Below are positions 8,678-17,370 of a stretch of 64,000 nucleotides of DNA, one piece after another; within the stretch, counting starts at the first letter, position 1, and every line of letters begins with the position of its first letter. The notes below the pieces were generated by a model that did no database searches, was not told where the DNA came from, and saw nothing but the letters and a program-made list of their open reading frames with translations. Location of the stretch: NCBI GenBank assembly GCA_910584155.1, contig CAJTYG010000002.1, positions 92,984-156,983 of the forward strand, read 5' to 3'. Position numbers and translations under genes: made by a program. The DNA is from an uncultured Christensenella sp. (GTDB lineage: Bacteria; Bacillota; Clostridia; Christensenellales; CAG-917).

Positions 8678-8704
8678 AAAAACGCCGCAATGTGCGGCGT
8701 TTTT
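8678..8704 (+). terminator. Terminator of the GDPD gene
   Basis: A 12-bp perfect stem AAAAACGCCGCA / TGCGGCGTTTTT with a 3-base ATG loop lies between convergent genes. It ends in T on both strands and can serve the minus-strand gene at 8726-9271 as well. Confidence 0.85.
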
Positions 8705-8725
8705 ATATAATTTGCCTTAAATATA

Positions 8726-9271
8726 TTATTTCTTTAAAGCCTTAAACTGCTCGCCGAGATTTAAAGCAAGTATCTGATTTAACTCTTCTATACTGCCCTG
8801 CGTAAGATCAGACTTGCTTATCACGTGCGTTTGCACTCTGGATATAAACATAAAATACGCTTCCTTTGTTTCCTCAACCTTATATAAATATGAATATTTA
8901 GCGGAAGTCGTAGCCTCATATTCGCTCACGGTGTCGCCTGCGCTCATCTTGATTTCGGAAAATATCAGCCTATCGGGAAAAAATTGAAAGGTAGAAAGTG
9001 TGTCCGAGCTCATAATGGACATCGTTTTATTACGTGAGCGCTGTATAAGCAAAGACAGCACTATCACAAGCGGAGTGAAAATACACCCTAAAACGATCAT
9101 AAATATGCCGAATGGCAAATCGCTGCTATCCTCCGGATAGGCAATGACTAAGGCGCCTATCAATATAAATAACAGGCTGACAACGACAAACAGCCACCAC
9201 GTCTTTTTGAAAGCACGATTGTTCATCGCCTTTGTAACATCCGAGTTGAATTTACCTTTAAATTCTACCAT
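8726..9271 (-). CDS. Two-span membrane protein with a YcxB-like tail
   Basis: A 181-aa protein with an N-terminal cytosolic patch, two predicted membrane segments (about 24-45 and 52-76) and a C-terminal soluble domain of about 100 residues. The tail (FFPDRLIFSE, then YLYKVEETKEAYFMFI) resembles the PH-like YcxB domain seen in Firmicute membrane proteins; that assignment is from pattern memory. GGGGG lies 6 bases before the ATG. It is transcribed alone, between terminators at 8678 and 9331. No function can be assigned; a role in sensing or membrane scaffolding is possible. Confidence 0.7.
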   Translation of the reverse strand: MVEFKGKFNSDVTKAMNNRAFKKTWWLFVVVSLLFILIGALVIAYPEDSSDLPFGIFMIVLGCIFTPLVIVLSLLIQRSRNKTMSIMSSDTLSTFQFFPDRLIFSEIKMSAGDTVSEYEATTSAKYSYLYKVEETKEAYFMFISRVQTHVISKSDLTQGSIEELNQILALNLGEQFKALKK

Positions 9272-9330
9272 ATGATTACCCCCGCATAACAGTATATTTC
9301 TGTCAAATTTATGATATCATTGTTGCAATA

Positions 9331-9358
9331 AAAAAGCAAGACGAATGCCTTGCTTTTT
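9331..9358 (-). terminator. Terminator of the lipoprotein/membrane fusion gene
   Basis: Stem AAAAAGCAAG / CTTGCTTTTT with an 8-base loop lies about 57 bases after the stop at 9415 and ends in a T run on the minus strand. Confidence 0.8.
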
Positions 9359-9414
9359 GATATCTAAGATGCAAATTGCAATCGTTATTATAATTCGTCT
9401 GAATTGCGTTTGCT

Positions 9415-11631
9415 TTATTCGTTTGACGACGACTTGCCTATGCCCTTAACTCTTGTGCCAAATGATTTGAAGCTTTTCTTTAATGTCGTAAAGAACGGCT
9501 CCTGCATAGCTCTGATATCCACAATTTTGGTGTTGTTTGTGATTGAGTACGTCACGTACACGTAGTATGCGGTGAGCAACACCGTGAACACGCAAAATAC
9601 GATGTAGAATGCGTTTGTGGACTCATAGCCGACGATTGCCGTGCTCGCATTGCCGGGGATAAGCTTGCTTTGGTTGAATAGCTGCGCCATATCGAGGAAG
9701 CCGAGCGTTGCATAGCCGCCGACGATAGCGTACATTCTTCTGTCGCCGCTTATCATCGTGTACACGATTGCAAATGCCAGCGAGAGGAAGAGATAGGTGT
9801 AATCTACCTTGAGCGTGAACACCGATATCACGGCAAGCGCAAACGAGGTCAGCAGAATAAGCTCCTGTTTATTGCGGTTTTTGAAGTAAAGCGAAATGAC
9901 GTACGCTTCGAGCACGAGCAGGAACACAAGGTTGAGTATGCTTACGCCCGACTGAGTGATGACCTTTCCGTTCATAGCGACCATACCGTAGAGGTTGAAC
10001 GCATTGCGCACGAAGTAGGTCGTGTTTGTCATCTGATTGACGATGGTCTTGAAGTTGTAGAAAGCGTCGCCCGCTGCGATCTGATGTATACCGACGGGCA
10101 GCGTCAATACGTATGCGAGCACAAACGAGCCGATAAGACCGAACACTATCATTGCCCTGTTTGCCGTAAACTTGCGCATATTGTCGTTGTCCTTGATATA
10201 TCTGAAGGTGAAGTATGCCACTACAATGGGTGCGACAGCCAACGCACGGATATCCAAAACCGCCGCAAGCGTCATCATAAGATATGTGGGCAGATACTGC
10301 TTTTCTACCATAAGTATGACTGCGCCCAAAAGCAGAGCCACAAGCAGACTGTCAAAGGTGCCGTTAAAGCCGCTCATCGTAAACACGACGGGAAGCGCCG
10401 CATACAGTGCAGCATATACTGTGGACAGCTTGTTGCCGACATACTTTCTGCCATAGAAGTATATCATCAGCACAACCGCCATATCCGCAAGCACGTTGAT
10501 AAATCTGATGAGTATGGACAGCGAAGCTATATCGAGCTTTATGCCCATTGCGCCGAGTATCGTAAGGATAAACAGGCTGCCGGGAGCTAATGTGGACGAG
10601 CCGAGCGAAGCACTGCCGAGAGTGATTTCAAACGCCTGAACCTTGCCTGCGCCAAACGCCTCAAAGAAGCCCATAACGCCGTTTGAGCCGAGCCAATGCG
10701 AAGCAACTGCGATGTTGCGCATAGACGTGCCCGTGCCGAATGTCGTGAGCAGCATGGCAAGCCTTATAAGGAAGGTGCCGAGCGCAAGCACGACTGCGAT
10801 AAACGCAAAGTTTTTGTACCACGTCGTTGCGCCGCCTTTGCCCTTTGTATAGGAATCAGCTACACTGTCGAAATCCGCAAAAGCGTCACGCTTTGCATAA
10901 ATACGTCTTATCACAATGTATGCGACTATTATCAACGCTACCGACAGCAAGGTGAGCAAAACTACAAAGCAAATTCCGCTTGTGGTGGAAGCTGTGACGA
11001 CCGCCCTTGCCTTTTTGAAGTCGATTACGCTGTAGCCCTCTTCGACGTCGCCCTTTTCGACACGCATCATAGATACGTTGTCAAACAGAACTCTGCCCGA
11101 GCAACCCTCGCTCTCTGTGCCTAAGCAAAGCGCAAGAGTGAGATAGTCCGTGTTTTTAGGCTTGACATAGAAGGTGTAGGTCTGGAAGCCGTCCGTTGCG
11201 GTGTTTCTGAAAACGAACTTGTATTCGGTATTTTCCAAAAACGCCACGTATGCACCGTATTCGTTGCGCAGATTGCTGTTGATGCGCATATCGACGGTGA
11301 CCTTGTATATCTTGTTTGGATCGACCTTGATGGATTCCGTCTGTCTCAGATAGCTGTATGACTTTGAGGAATTGTCCAGATACATATACTGCTCGCCCTC
11401 GTTGCCCTCGCCCGACGGAGTGCCTTTGCCGAATGTCACCGAGCTCGATGAGGTCGTCCAGCCGTCAAACGTAAACTTGCCGTCCGAAGTGGACGTAGTG
11501 CTGTCAAATTTGCCGTTTTGGACAAGCTCGTCGCCGACTTTGCTGCTTGCGTTGTTGCACGCTGTCAATGCGAAAAGTGCCAGCACGAGTGCCAGCACCA
11601 ACGCACATATCACAATGAGTCTTTTTTTCAT
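9415..11631 (-). CDS. Lipoprotein-anchored, multi-span GT-C-like membrane protein
   Basis: A 738-aa protein with an unusual layout. The N-terminus is a type II signal peptide with lipobox LTAC (Cys25). Residues about 30-200 form an extracytoplasmic beta-rich module with the look of a carbohydrate-binding domain (DGWTTSSSS, FDNVSMMRV). From about 220 onward there are some 10-12 hydrophobic spans with short loops, resembling GT-C mannosyltransferase/DUF2029 proteins. The usual acidic residue of the first GT-C loop is not obvious (GTGTSMRNIAVASHWLGSNG), so catalysis is uncertain. AAAGGA precedes the ATG. It could be a cell-surface glycan transferase, a flippase-like protein or a sensor. It is apparently monocistronic. 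Confidence 0.6.
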   Translation of the reverse strand: MKKRLIVICALVLALVLALFALTACNNASSKVGDELVQNGKFDSTTSTSDGKFTFDGWTTSSSSVTFGKGTPSGEGNEGEQYMYLDNSSKSYSYLRQTESIKVDPNKIYKVTVDMRINSNLRNEYGAYVAFLENTEYKFVFRNTATDGFQTYTFYVKPKNTDYLTLALCLGTESEGCSGRVLFDNVSMMRVEKGDVEEGYSVIDFKKARAVVTASTTSGICFVVLLTLLSVALIIVAYIVIRRIYAKRDAFADFDSVADSYTKGKGGATTWYKNFAFIAVVLALGTFLIRLAMLLTTFGTGTSMRNIAVASHWLGSNGVMGFFEAFGAGKVQAFEITLGSASLGSSTLAPGSLFILTILGAMGIKLDIASLSILIRFINVLADMAVVLMIYFYGRKYVGNKLSTVYAALYAALPVVFTMSGFNGTFDSLLVALLLGAVILMVEKQYLPTYLMMTLAAVLDIRALAVAPIVVAYFTFRYIKDNDNMRKFTANRAMIVFGLIGSFVLAYVLTLPVGIHQIAAGDAFYNFKTIVNQMTNTTYFVRNAFNLYGMVAMNGKVITQSGVSILNLVFLLVLEAYVISLYFKNRNKQELILLTSFALAVISVFTLKVDYTYLFLSLAFAIVYTMISGDRRMYAIVGGYATLGFLDMAQLFNQSKLIPGNASTAIVGYESTNAFYIVFCVFTVLLTAYYVYVTYSITNNTKIVDIRAMQEPFFTTLKKSFKSFGTRVKGIGKSSSNE

Positions 11632-11658
11632 TTGACTGTCCTTTGAAAACTTAAAAAA

Positions 11659-11997
11659 TCAGTTCTCTTTGAGTTTTGCCGCTTTGCCTGTTCTGCTTCT
11701 CAGATAATAAAGCTTTGCACGACGCACCTTGCCGTGACGTACGACTTGAATGCTGTCGATTTTTGGGGAATGGAGCGGGAACGTCCTTTCAACGCCTACG
11801 CCGAAAGTAACACGGCGCACAACGATGGTCTCACGGATACCGCCGTTCTTTCTTGCGATGACGGTGCCCTCGTAGGTCTGGATACGCTCTTTCTCGCCTT
11901 CCTTAACTTTTACGTTGACCTTAACTTGGTCACCGATAGCGATTTCGGGCAGATCCTTTTTCATACCCTCTTGTTCGATTTGGTCGATAATGTTCAT
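11659..11997 (-). CDS. rplS: 50S ribosomal protein L19
   Basis: A 112-aa L19 located at the 30S-50S interface. The family core is visible (GDQVKVNVKVKEG, RIQTYEGTVIARK, VERTFPLHSPKI, KVRRAKLYYLR). A textbook AGGAGGT precedes the ATG. Unlike the common trmD-rplS order, it is separated from trmD by rbgA, rnhB and yraN and has a 280-bp AT-rich leader of its own. That leader contains a small CGGA/TCCG hairpin (about 12045-12055) that could be an L19 autoregulatory structure; this is speculative. Confidence 0.97.
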   Translation of the reverse strand: MNIIDQIEQEGMKKDLPEIAIGDQVKVNVKVKEGEKERIQTYEGTVIARKNGGIRETIVVRRVTFGVGVERTFPLHSPKIDSIQVVRHGKVRRAKLYYLRSRTGKAAKLKEN

Positions 11998-12176
11998 TTG
12001 ACTACCTCCTAATTACGCAACATTCATACACAAGTCTCTCTTGCCAGCGGAATATCCGAGTCACAGGCGATATGATATCATATCTTTAAACATATTTCAA
12101 CTGAATAAAAGGCATTTTCTTTATTTTTAATAATAAATTTATTATTTAAACTATAAAATACAAAAAAATATACAAA

Positions 12177-12246
12177 ATGCAAATTCACTTTGCAGAAATT
12201 AGCGTATTCTCATCAAAAGCGTTTGCGATATGGCTGACTTCGTCGT
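12177..12246 (-). pseudogene. Duplicated 3' end of yraN
   Basis: Bases 12177-12246 are a diverged copy (roughly three quarters identical) of 12272-12343, the 3' end of yraN and its stop region. Read on the minus strand it still encodes DEVSHIANAFDEN before ending, against GEVSHIVNAFDEN in the intact gene. It has no start codon and no ribosome binding site, so it is a fossil of a short tandem duplication. The copy may reach into flanking AT-rich sequence, where AATATACAAAATGC resembles GATATGTCGAATGC. Confidence 0.8.
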
Positions 12247-12279
12247 ATGAAATAAATCAAAGATATGTCGAATGCAAAC

Positions 12280-12750
12280 TCACCGTTTGCAGAATTTGGC
12301 ATAATTTTCGTCAAATGCGTTTACGATATGGCTGACTTCGCCGTCGCCGACCTCTATTATGTCAAAGCGCACGGCGGTGTTTGCGTCAAATCGACCTGCC
12401 ATATATGCCTTTGCGGCAGTGACGTATCTTGCCGCCTTGTACGGCGTGACAGCCTCTGCACCGCTGCCGAATTCTGCCGTCAGACGGGTTTTGACCTCGC
12501 AGAATATCACGGTTCGCTCGCCCCTGCCTTTTGACACAACCGTGGGGTTTATCTTGCTTAACAGACGTTTAAAAGGTGCTTTTGCGATGATTGGCGCACC
12601 GTTTTTGTCGATATACGCCTCGGCAATTATGTCCACCTCGCAGCTGCAGATTTTTAAATTTCTGTCCAGAGTTTTATATCCCGCCGCTTTTAAATAATCG
12701 ACGGCAAGCTGCTCGCCGATATTTCCGACAAACGTCGTGTTTTTCATCAT
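12280..12750 (-). CDS. yraN: YraN/UPF0102 endonuclease-like protein
   Basis: UPF0102 proteins have a Holliday-junction-resolvase/restriction-like fold and are often beside rnhB, as here. The start at 12750 overlaps the rnhB stop (ATGA), giving 156 aa. The core GNIGEQLAVDYL, EVDIIA and FCEVKTR with a C-terminal RFDIIEV are present. Between EVDII and FCEVK there is an extra segment of roughly 30 residues (KAPFKRLLSKINP...) not seen in the ~120-aa E. coli protein, placed between two catalytic-site strands. Function in vivo is unknown for the family. Confidence 0.85.
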   Translation of the reverse strand: MMKNTTFVGNIGEQLAVDYLKAAGYKTLDRNLKICSCEVDIIAEAYIDKNGAPIIAKAPFKRLLSKINPTVVSKGRGERTVIFCEVKTRLTAEFGSGAEAVTPYKAARYVTAAKAYMAGRFDANTAVRFDIIEVGDGEVSHIVNAFDENYAKFCKR

Positions 12751-13361
12751 TTGCGCCCCAAAATTCCGCCTATAAAGCTGTTGCGGTGCAGCGGACACTG
12801 TCCCACCGACTTCAATGCCGCAATGTGCTTGGGCGTGCCGTAGCCCATATTGTTTTCAAAATCATACTGCGGATAGACCTTTGCCATTTCCGTCATATAT
12901 CTGTCTCTTGTGACCTTTGCCACGATAGACGCCGCCGCTATGGAATACGAAAGTGCGTCGCCGTGCACTATCCCGAAGGTTTTGTAAGGAATATCGAGCG
13001 TGAGCGCATCTACTATCACGATGTCGGGCTTGACAGACAGCGACATTATTGCGTCCGCCATACACGCCTTTGTGGCGTTTAAGATATTCATTTCGTCTAT
13101 TTTGGTTTGACTGTAAGACACCGTTGACACCGCTATCGCCTTTTGCATGATGATATCGAAAAGCTTTTCACGCTTGCCCTTGCTCACCTTTTTGCTGTCG
13201 TTTACGCCCTGTATCAGGTCGTCAAGCGGCATTATCACCGCCGAGCAGGTGACGGGCCCCGCAAGCGGACCTCTGCCCACTTCGTCCACGCCGCATATGT
13301 ATCTGTAGCCCTTTTCAAGCAACTGACTTTCGTAAAACATCAAATCTTCTGCACGTACCAT
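12747..13361 (-). CDS. rnhB: Ribonuclease HII
   Basis: Removes RNA from RNA/DNA hybrids and misincorporated ribonucleotides. The diagnostic CGVDEVGRGPLAGP motif carries the first catalytic Asp/Glu pair; DSKKVSKGKRE and IVDAL follow, with AAASIVAKVTRD further on. I choose the ATG at 13361, 8 bases after the rbgA stop (204 aa). A TTG 33 bases upstream would overlap rbgA. The two genes are translationally close, and the rnhB stop overlaps the yraN start, so the three are one transcript. Confidence 0.94.
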   Translation of the reverse strand: MVRAEDLMFYESQLLEKGYRYICGVDEVGRGPLAGPVTCSAVIMPLDDLIQGVNDSKKVSKGKREKLFDIIMQKAIAVSTVSYSQTKIDEMNILNATKACMADAIMSLSVKPDIVIVDALTLDIPYKTFGIVHGDALSYSIAAASIVAKVTRDRYMTEMAKVYPQYDFENNMGYGTPKHIAALKSVGQCPLHRNSFIGGILGRK

Positions 13362-13368
13362 AAAATTC

Positions 13369-14214
13369 TCACAAATCTTTATCGGGATACTCAAGCATTA
13401 TCTTGCCGAGCCGTCCCTTTCTGAAATCGTCTATAAGCGTTCTGCCCGCTCTGAATAAATCGAGCTCGTTATCACGCAGCTTAAAGCCTCTTGCCCTTGC
13501 GATATCCTCTACTATTTCATAAGCTTCGCCGTCGAGGCTATCGAGCTTATATCTGCCCTTGAGGCTTTCGGATGCGATATGCTTCAACTCGTCCACAAAG
13601 TCGCAGGCGAGCTCGAAGGTATCGAGTACGTCGTCTTTAATTGAGCCGATATATGCAAGATGATGCGCCACGAGCTGATTTTCAAATTTGCCCCAAAGCG
13701 TCCCCGGTGTATCCAAAAAATCTATTCCGTCAACGGACAGCCATTGCTTGCCTCTCGTCACACCGGGTCTGTCGCCCGTGACCGCCTTTGACTTTTTTAT
13801 CATAGCGTTGATTATGGTTGACTTTCCGCTGTTGGGAACGCCCACTACCATCGCTCTTACGCTGATATTTGCGCCTTTTTTTGCATATTTTTCAAGCTTA
13901 TCCGCCATAACGGCTTTGAGCCCTGCCACTATCTGCGAGCAGTCGCCGCTTGTGCCGACCGCCTTGACATAGCTTTTGCCCTGTCTTTTAAACTCGTCGC
14001 ACCAAAGCTTGAGATCGGCAGCTTCAACAAGGTCGCACTTGTTGAAAACGCACAGCACTCTTTTGCCGTTAAGCAGCTTTGAAAACAGCGGATTTATGCA
14101 GGACGAAACCGCACGTGCGTCAATGACGTAAATGAGTGCGTCGACTAAGCGCAGATTGTCTTCCATCATGCGGATAGCCTTTGTCATATGTCCCGGAAAC
14201 CACTGTATCCTCAT
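13369..14214 (-). CDS. rbgA: Ribosome biogenesis GTPase RbgA (YlqF)
   Basis: Circularly permuted GTPase needed for late 50S maturation. The product (281 aa) starts with the family hallmark IQWFPGHMTKA. The G4 motif NKCD precedes G1 GVPNSGKST and G3 DTPG, the permuted order that identifies YlqF. A C-terminal helical RNA-binding domain ends with RKGRLGKI. It lies 33 bp downstream of trmD in the SRP/ribosome-maturation operon. Confidence 0.95.
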   Translation of the reverse strand: MRIQWFPGHMTKAIRMMEDNLRLVDALIYVIDARAVSSCINPLFSKLLNGKRVLCVFNKCDLVEAADLKLWCDEFKRQGKSYVKAVGTSGDCSQIVAGLKAVMADKLEKYAKKGANISVRAMVVGVPNSGKSTIINAMIKKSKAVTGDRPGVTRGKQWLSVDGIDFLDTPGTLWGKFENQLVAHHLAYIGSIKDDVLDTFELACDFVDELKHIASESLKGRYKLDSLDGEAYEIVEDIARARGFKLRDNELDLFRAGRTLIDDFRKGRLGKIMLEYPDKDL

Positions 14215-14247
14215 AAGCCCTCAAAACAGTATATCTAAATAGGTAAA

Positions 14248-14967
14248 TTACTTTCTTTTTTTCTTTGGCTTTTGCGGCATATAAGGTTTTATATCCGTCT
14301 TTGCCATAAGGTCGGGGCGCCTTTGCATCGTGATTTCAAGCGACCTTTGCTTGCGCCAACGCCGTATGTCGCTGTGGTTGCCCAAAAGCAATACTTCGGG
14401 CACTTTAAGCCCTCTGTATACTTCGGGACGGGTGTATTGCGGATATTCCAAAAGTCCGTCCGAAAAGCTTTCTTCAGACGTAGATTCGCTGCTGCCGAGC
14501 ACGCCGTCCACATATCTCGCAACACAGTTGACAAGCACGAGAGCGGGCAGCTCGCCGCCAGTCAGCACATAGTCGCCTATGGATATTTCCTCATCGATGC
14601 ACAGGTCTATCACACGCTCGTCAATGCCCTCGTAATCGCCGCAAAGCAAAAGTATACGCTCTCGCTTTGCAAGCTTTTCCACCTTTGCCTGATTTAGCGT
14701 TTTCCCTCTCGGCGACATATATATACGCAGCGCCTCGTGCTTTGGGTCCACCGCCTCTATCGCACGCACGATGGGATCGGGCGTCATGACCATACCTGCG
14801 CCGCCACCGTACGGGGCGTCGTCAGTCTTTTTGTGCTTATCCTGCGAATAGTCCCTTATATCCACGACGTTGACGGACAGCTTGCCGTCGTCAATGGCTT
14901 TGCCGAGCAGACTGCATTTGAGCACGTCAAAATAATCTGTGAATACTGTGAGTATATCAAATTGCAT
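14248..14967 (-). CDS. trmD: tRNA (guanine37-N1)-methyltransferase
   Basis: SPOUT-class enzyme that makes m1G37 and prevents frameshifting. DAPYGGGAGMVM, the knot segment LLLCGDYEGIDERV and SIGDYVLTGGELP are all intact, and the 239-aa length is normal. It follows rimM with a 6-base gap. The C-terminus ends in a short lysine-rich tail (KPKKKRK). Confidence 0.97.
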   Translation of the reverse strand: MQFDILTVFTDYFDVLKCSLLGKAIDDGKLSVNVVDIRDYSQDKHKKTDDAPYGGGAGMVMTPDPIVRAIEAVDPKHEALRIYMSPRGKTLNQAKVEKLAKRERILLLCGDYEGIDERVIDLCIDEEISIGDYVLTGGELPALVLVNCVARYVDGVLGSSESTSEESFSDGLLEYPQYTRPEVYRGLKVPEVLLLGNHSDIRRWRKQRSLEITMQRRPDLMAKTDIKPYMPQKPKKKRK

Positions 14968-14973
14968 AGTATC

Positions 14974-15477
14974 TCAGTTGTATACGACGACACGGCTGAA
15001 AACTGTCCCGTCAAGCACAAGCTTGCCGCCCTTTACATCTACGCTGACAATAAGCTGCTTTAATGCGGGAAAGCTGAGCGTGCCGCTGTCGGTTTTTACG
15101 GTGTACACGTCCGCCGAGCCGAATTGCTGTATGTCCGAAAGAGTGCCTATTCTGTCCGCCCCGACAAAGACGGACATTCCTATCATATCAACGATATAAT
15201 GCTTATCCTCATCGAGCGGCGGCAATGCCTCTCTTGAGGCATACACCATCTGTCCTCTCAGCTTTTCCGCCCCGTCGACATCGTTGACGTCCGCAAGCTG
15301 TATAAACCCAAAGTCGCCCTCGCAGACTATCTTTGTCACCTTGCGGACTGCGCCCGATATGCGCACCTCTTTAAGATGAGAAAACCGTGCGACGTCGGAG
15401 GAATAAAACTCTACCTTCATTTCACCTTTCAGTCCGCGCGGTTTTAAAATCTTGGCAATTTCAAATTCAGATCTCAT
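14974..15477 (-). CDS. rimM: 16S rRNA processing protein RimM
   Basis: Binds S19 and helps mature the 30S head. The 167-aa product has an N-terminal beta-barrel (EIAKILKPRGLKGEMKVEF) and a C-terminal PRC-barrel (KHYIVDMIGMSVF, LIVSVDVKGGKLVLDG). The start overlaps the khpA 3' end by 11 bases, implying coupled translation. Standard member of the rpsP-khpA-rimM-trmD cluster. Confidence 0.93.
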   Translation of the reverse strand: MRSEFEIAKILKPRGLKGEMKVEFYSSDVARFSHLKEVRISGAVRKVTKIVCEGDFGFIQLADVNDVDGAEKLRGQMVYASREALPPLDEDKHYIVDMIGMSVFVGADRIGTLSDIQQFGSADVYTVKTDSGTLSFPALKQLIVSVDVKGGKLVLDGTVFSRVVVYN

Positions 15478-15706
15478 TCTTTTCTTCTATGACGACATTG
15501 TATTTGACGGCGTGCGCACCGTTTGACGCCTTGACAAGAGTGCGGATCGCTTTTGCTATCCTGCCCTGCTTGCCTATGACCTTGCCAATGTCGTTTTTTG
15601 AGATCGTAATGACGATATCCGACGTGCCCTCGCCGTCTCTTTCCTCTACGGTGTAGTCGCCGTCGGGCACAAGTGCGGATACAAGATATTCTACTAATTC
15701 AATCAT
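15467..15706 (-). CDS. khpA: KH-domain RNA-binding protein KhpA
   Basis: A 79-aa single type II KH-domain protein between rpsP and rimM, the usual place of khpA (ylqC). The loop GKQGRIAKAIRTL is the GXXG RNA-binding motif. KhpA partners KhpB in Firmicutes and affects cell division and RNA regulation; the partner gene is not in this window. Confidence 0.92.
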   Translation of the reverse strand: MIELVEYLVSALVPDGDYTVEERDGEGTSDIVITISKNDIGKVIGKQGRIAKAIRTLVKASNGAHAVKYNVVIEEKNEI

Positions 15707-15719
15707 TTTAGGTCACCGA

Positions 15720-15968
15720 TTATTTTTTTTCCACAATGCCCTGACTGATGAGCAAAGACATAACCGTCTCTGTGGGCTGTGCGCCTTTTGCAAGCCATTC
15801 CTTTGCCTTGTCTGCGTCGATGACTATCTGCTTCGGCTCGCTGACGGGATTGTAATAACCGATTTGGTCAATGTACTTGCCGTCTCTTGCCTTGCGAGAG
15901 TCCATTGCGACGATGCGGTAGAAAGGTGCCTTTTTTGCGCCCATTCTTGTGAGTCTGAGTTTAACCAT
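15720..15968 (-). CDS. rpsP: 30S ribosomal protein S16
   Basis: An 82-aa S16: MVKLRLTRMGAKKAPFYRIVAMDSR is the classical N-terminus (cited only in part: LRLTRMGAKK, FYRIVAMDS). YIDQIGYYNPV follows. It is separated from ffh by 64 bases and by 13 bases from khpA. A GGAGG-type site (GAGGATACTAAA) precedes the ATG. Confidence 0.97.
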   Translation of the reverse strand: MVKLRLTRMGAKKAPFYRIVAMDSRKARDGKYIDQIGYYNPVSEPKQIVIDADKAKEWLAKGAQPTETVMSLLISQGIVEKK

Positions 15969-16032
15969 TTTAGTATCCTCCGATGTGATATAAATATTTT
16001 TTTGCGGTCATCCGCATTTTTTGTCTTTTCCC

Positions 16033-17370
16033 TTAAAACGGCGGCAAGCCTCTTAAGCCTTTAAGCCCTTTCATACCGCCCTTTTGCATCCTTGCCATCA
16101 TATCCTTTGTCAGCTCAAACTGCTTCAAGAGTGCGTTGACCTCCTGTATGGAAGTGCCGCTTCCATTTGCTATGCGCTTGCGACGGGATGCTTTGATGAT
16201 TTCGGGGTTTCTACGTTCCTTGACGGTCATCGACTGTATTATCGCCTTGTTGCGGTAAAGCTGCTTTTCGTCTATCTGCGCACCCGGCTTCATCTTGCCT
16301 GCAAGACCGGGTATCATTGCCACCATATCGCTGAGGCTGCCCATCTTTTTGACGCTTTCTATCTGAGAAAGATAGTCCTCTAAGGTGAACGAGTTTTCCT
16401 TGAGCTTCTTTTGCAGCTTAAGCGCCTCTTCCTGCGAGATAGCGTCCTGCGCTCTTTCTATAAGCGTGAGCACGTCGCCCATTCCGAGTATTCTCGACGC
16501 CATTCGCTCGGGATGGAAGGGCTCTAAATCTTCCATTTTTTCGCCCGTGCCGCTGAACTTGATAGGCTTGCCCGTGACCGCACGTATGGATAACGCTGCG
16601 CCGCCTCTCGTATCGCCGTCGAGCTTTGTCATTATCACGCCCGTTATATCGAGAGTTTTGTTGAATGTGTCCGCAACGGTCACTGCGTCCTGACCTGTCA
16701 TGCTGTCGACTACAAGCAGAATTTCCGTCGGGGCGACCGTCTTTTTGACACGCACGAGCTCGTCCATAAGCTTTTCGTCTATATGCAGACGGCCTGCGGT
16801 GTCGACTATTACGGTGTCAAAGCCGCCTTTAAGTGCATATTCCACACTCGCCTTTGCAATTTTGGCGGGGTCTATCTGCCCCATTGAAAAGCACTCCGTG
16901 CCCGCCTTTCCTGCGACAACCTTGAGCTGATCGATTGCGGCAGGTCTGTATATGTCGCCTGCAACAAGCAATACCTTTTTGTTTTGCTTTTTGAGATATG
17001 CCGCAAGCTTGCCGCACATAGTGGTCTTGCCTGCGCCCTGCAAGCCGCACATCATATATATTGTGGGCTGTTTGTCGGACACGGCAAGCTTCTGATGAGT
17101 GGAGCCCATAAGAGATACAAGCTCATCGTTTACTATCTTTACTATCTGCTGCGCAGGCGTGAGCGATTTTAAAATTTCCTCGCCCAAAGCCTTTTCGCTG
17201 ACCTTTGCGACAAAGTCCTTTACGACAGAATAATTGACGTCCGCCTCGAGCAGGGCTACCCTTATCTCTCGCATAGCCTGCTTTATCTCAAGCTCCGTAA
17301 GCTTGCCCTTGTTGCGGAGCTTTGAAAAGATGTGATTCATTCTATCGGACAGATTTTCAAATAAAGCCAT
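16033..17370 (-). CDS. ffh: Signal recognition particle GTPase Ffh
   Basis: The protein part of SRP; it binds signal peptides and the SRP RNA encoded at 40531-40797 and docks on FtsY. The 445-aa product has the N domain, G1 GLQGAGKTT, DTAGRLH, TKLDGDTRGGAA, and a methionine-rich M domain ending in KGLKGLRGLPPF. The RNA-binding helix-turn-helix is recognisable (NGSGTSIQEVNALLKQF). It immediately follows ylxM with no gap, the conserved Firmicute pair. Confidence 0.97.
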   Translation of the reverse strand: MALFENLSDRMNHIFSKLRNKGKLTELEIKQAMREIRVALLEADVNYSVVKDFVAKVSEKALGEEILKSLTPAQQIVKIVNDELVSLMGSTHQKLAVSDKQPTIYMMCGLQGAGKTTMCGKLAAYLKKQNKKVLLVAGDIYRPAAIDQLKVVAGKAGTECFSMGQIDPAKIAKASVEYALKGGFDTVIVDTAGRLHIDEKLMDELVRVKKTVAPTEILLVVDSMTGQDAVTVADTFNKTLDITGVIMTKLDGDTRGGAALSIRAVTGKPIKFSGTGEKMEDLEPFHPERMASRILGMGDVLTLIERAQDAISQEEALKLQKKLKENSFTLEDYLSQIESVKKMGSLSDMVAMIPGLAGKMKPGAQIDEKQLYRNKAIIQSMTVKERRNPEIIKASRRKRIANGSGTSIQEVNALLKQFELTKDMMARMQKGGMKGLKGLRGLPPF

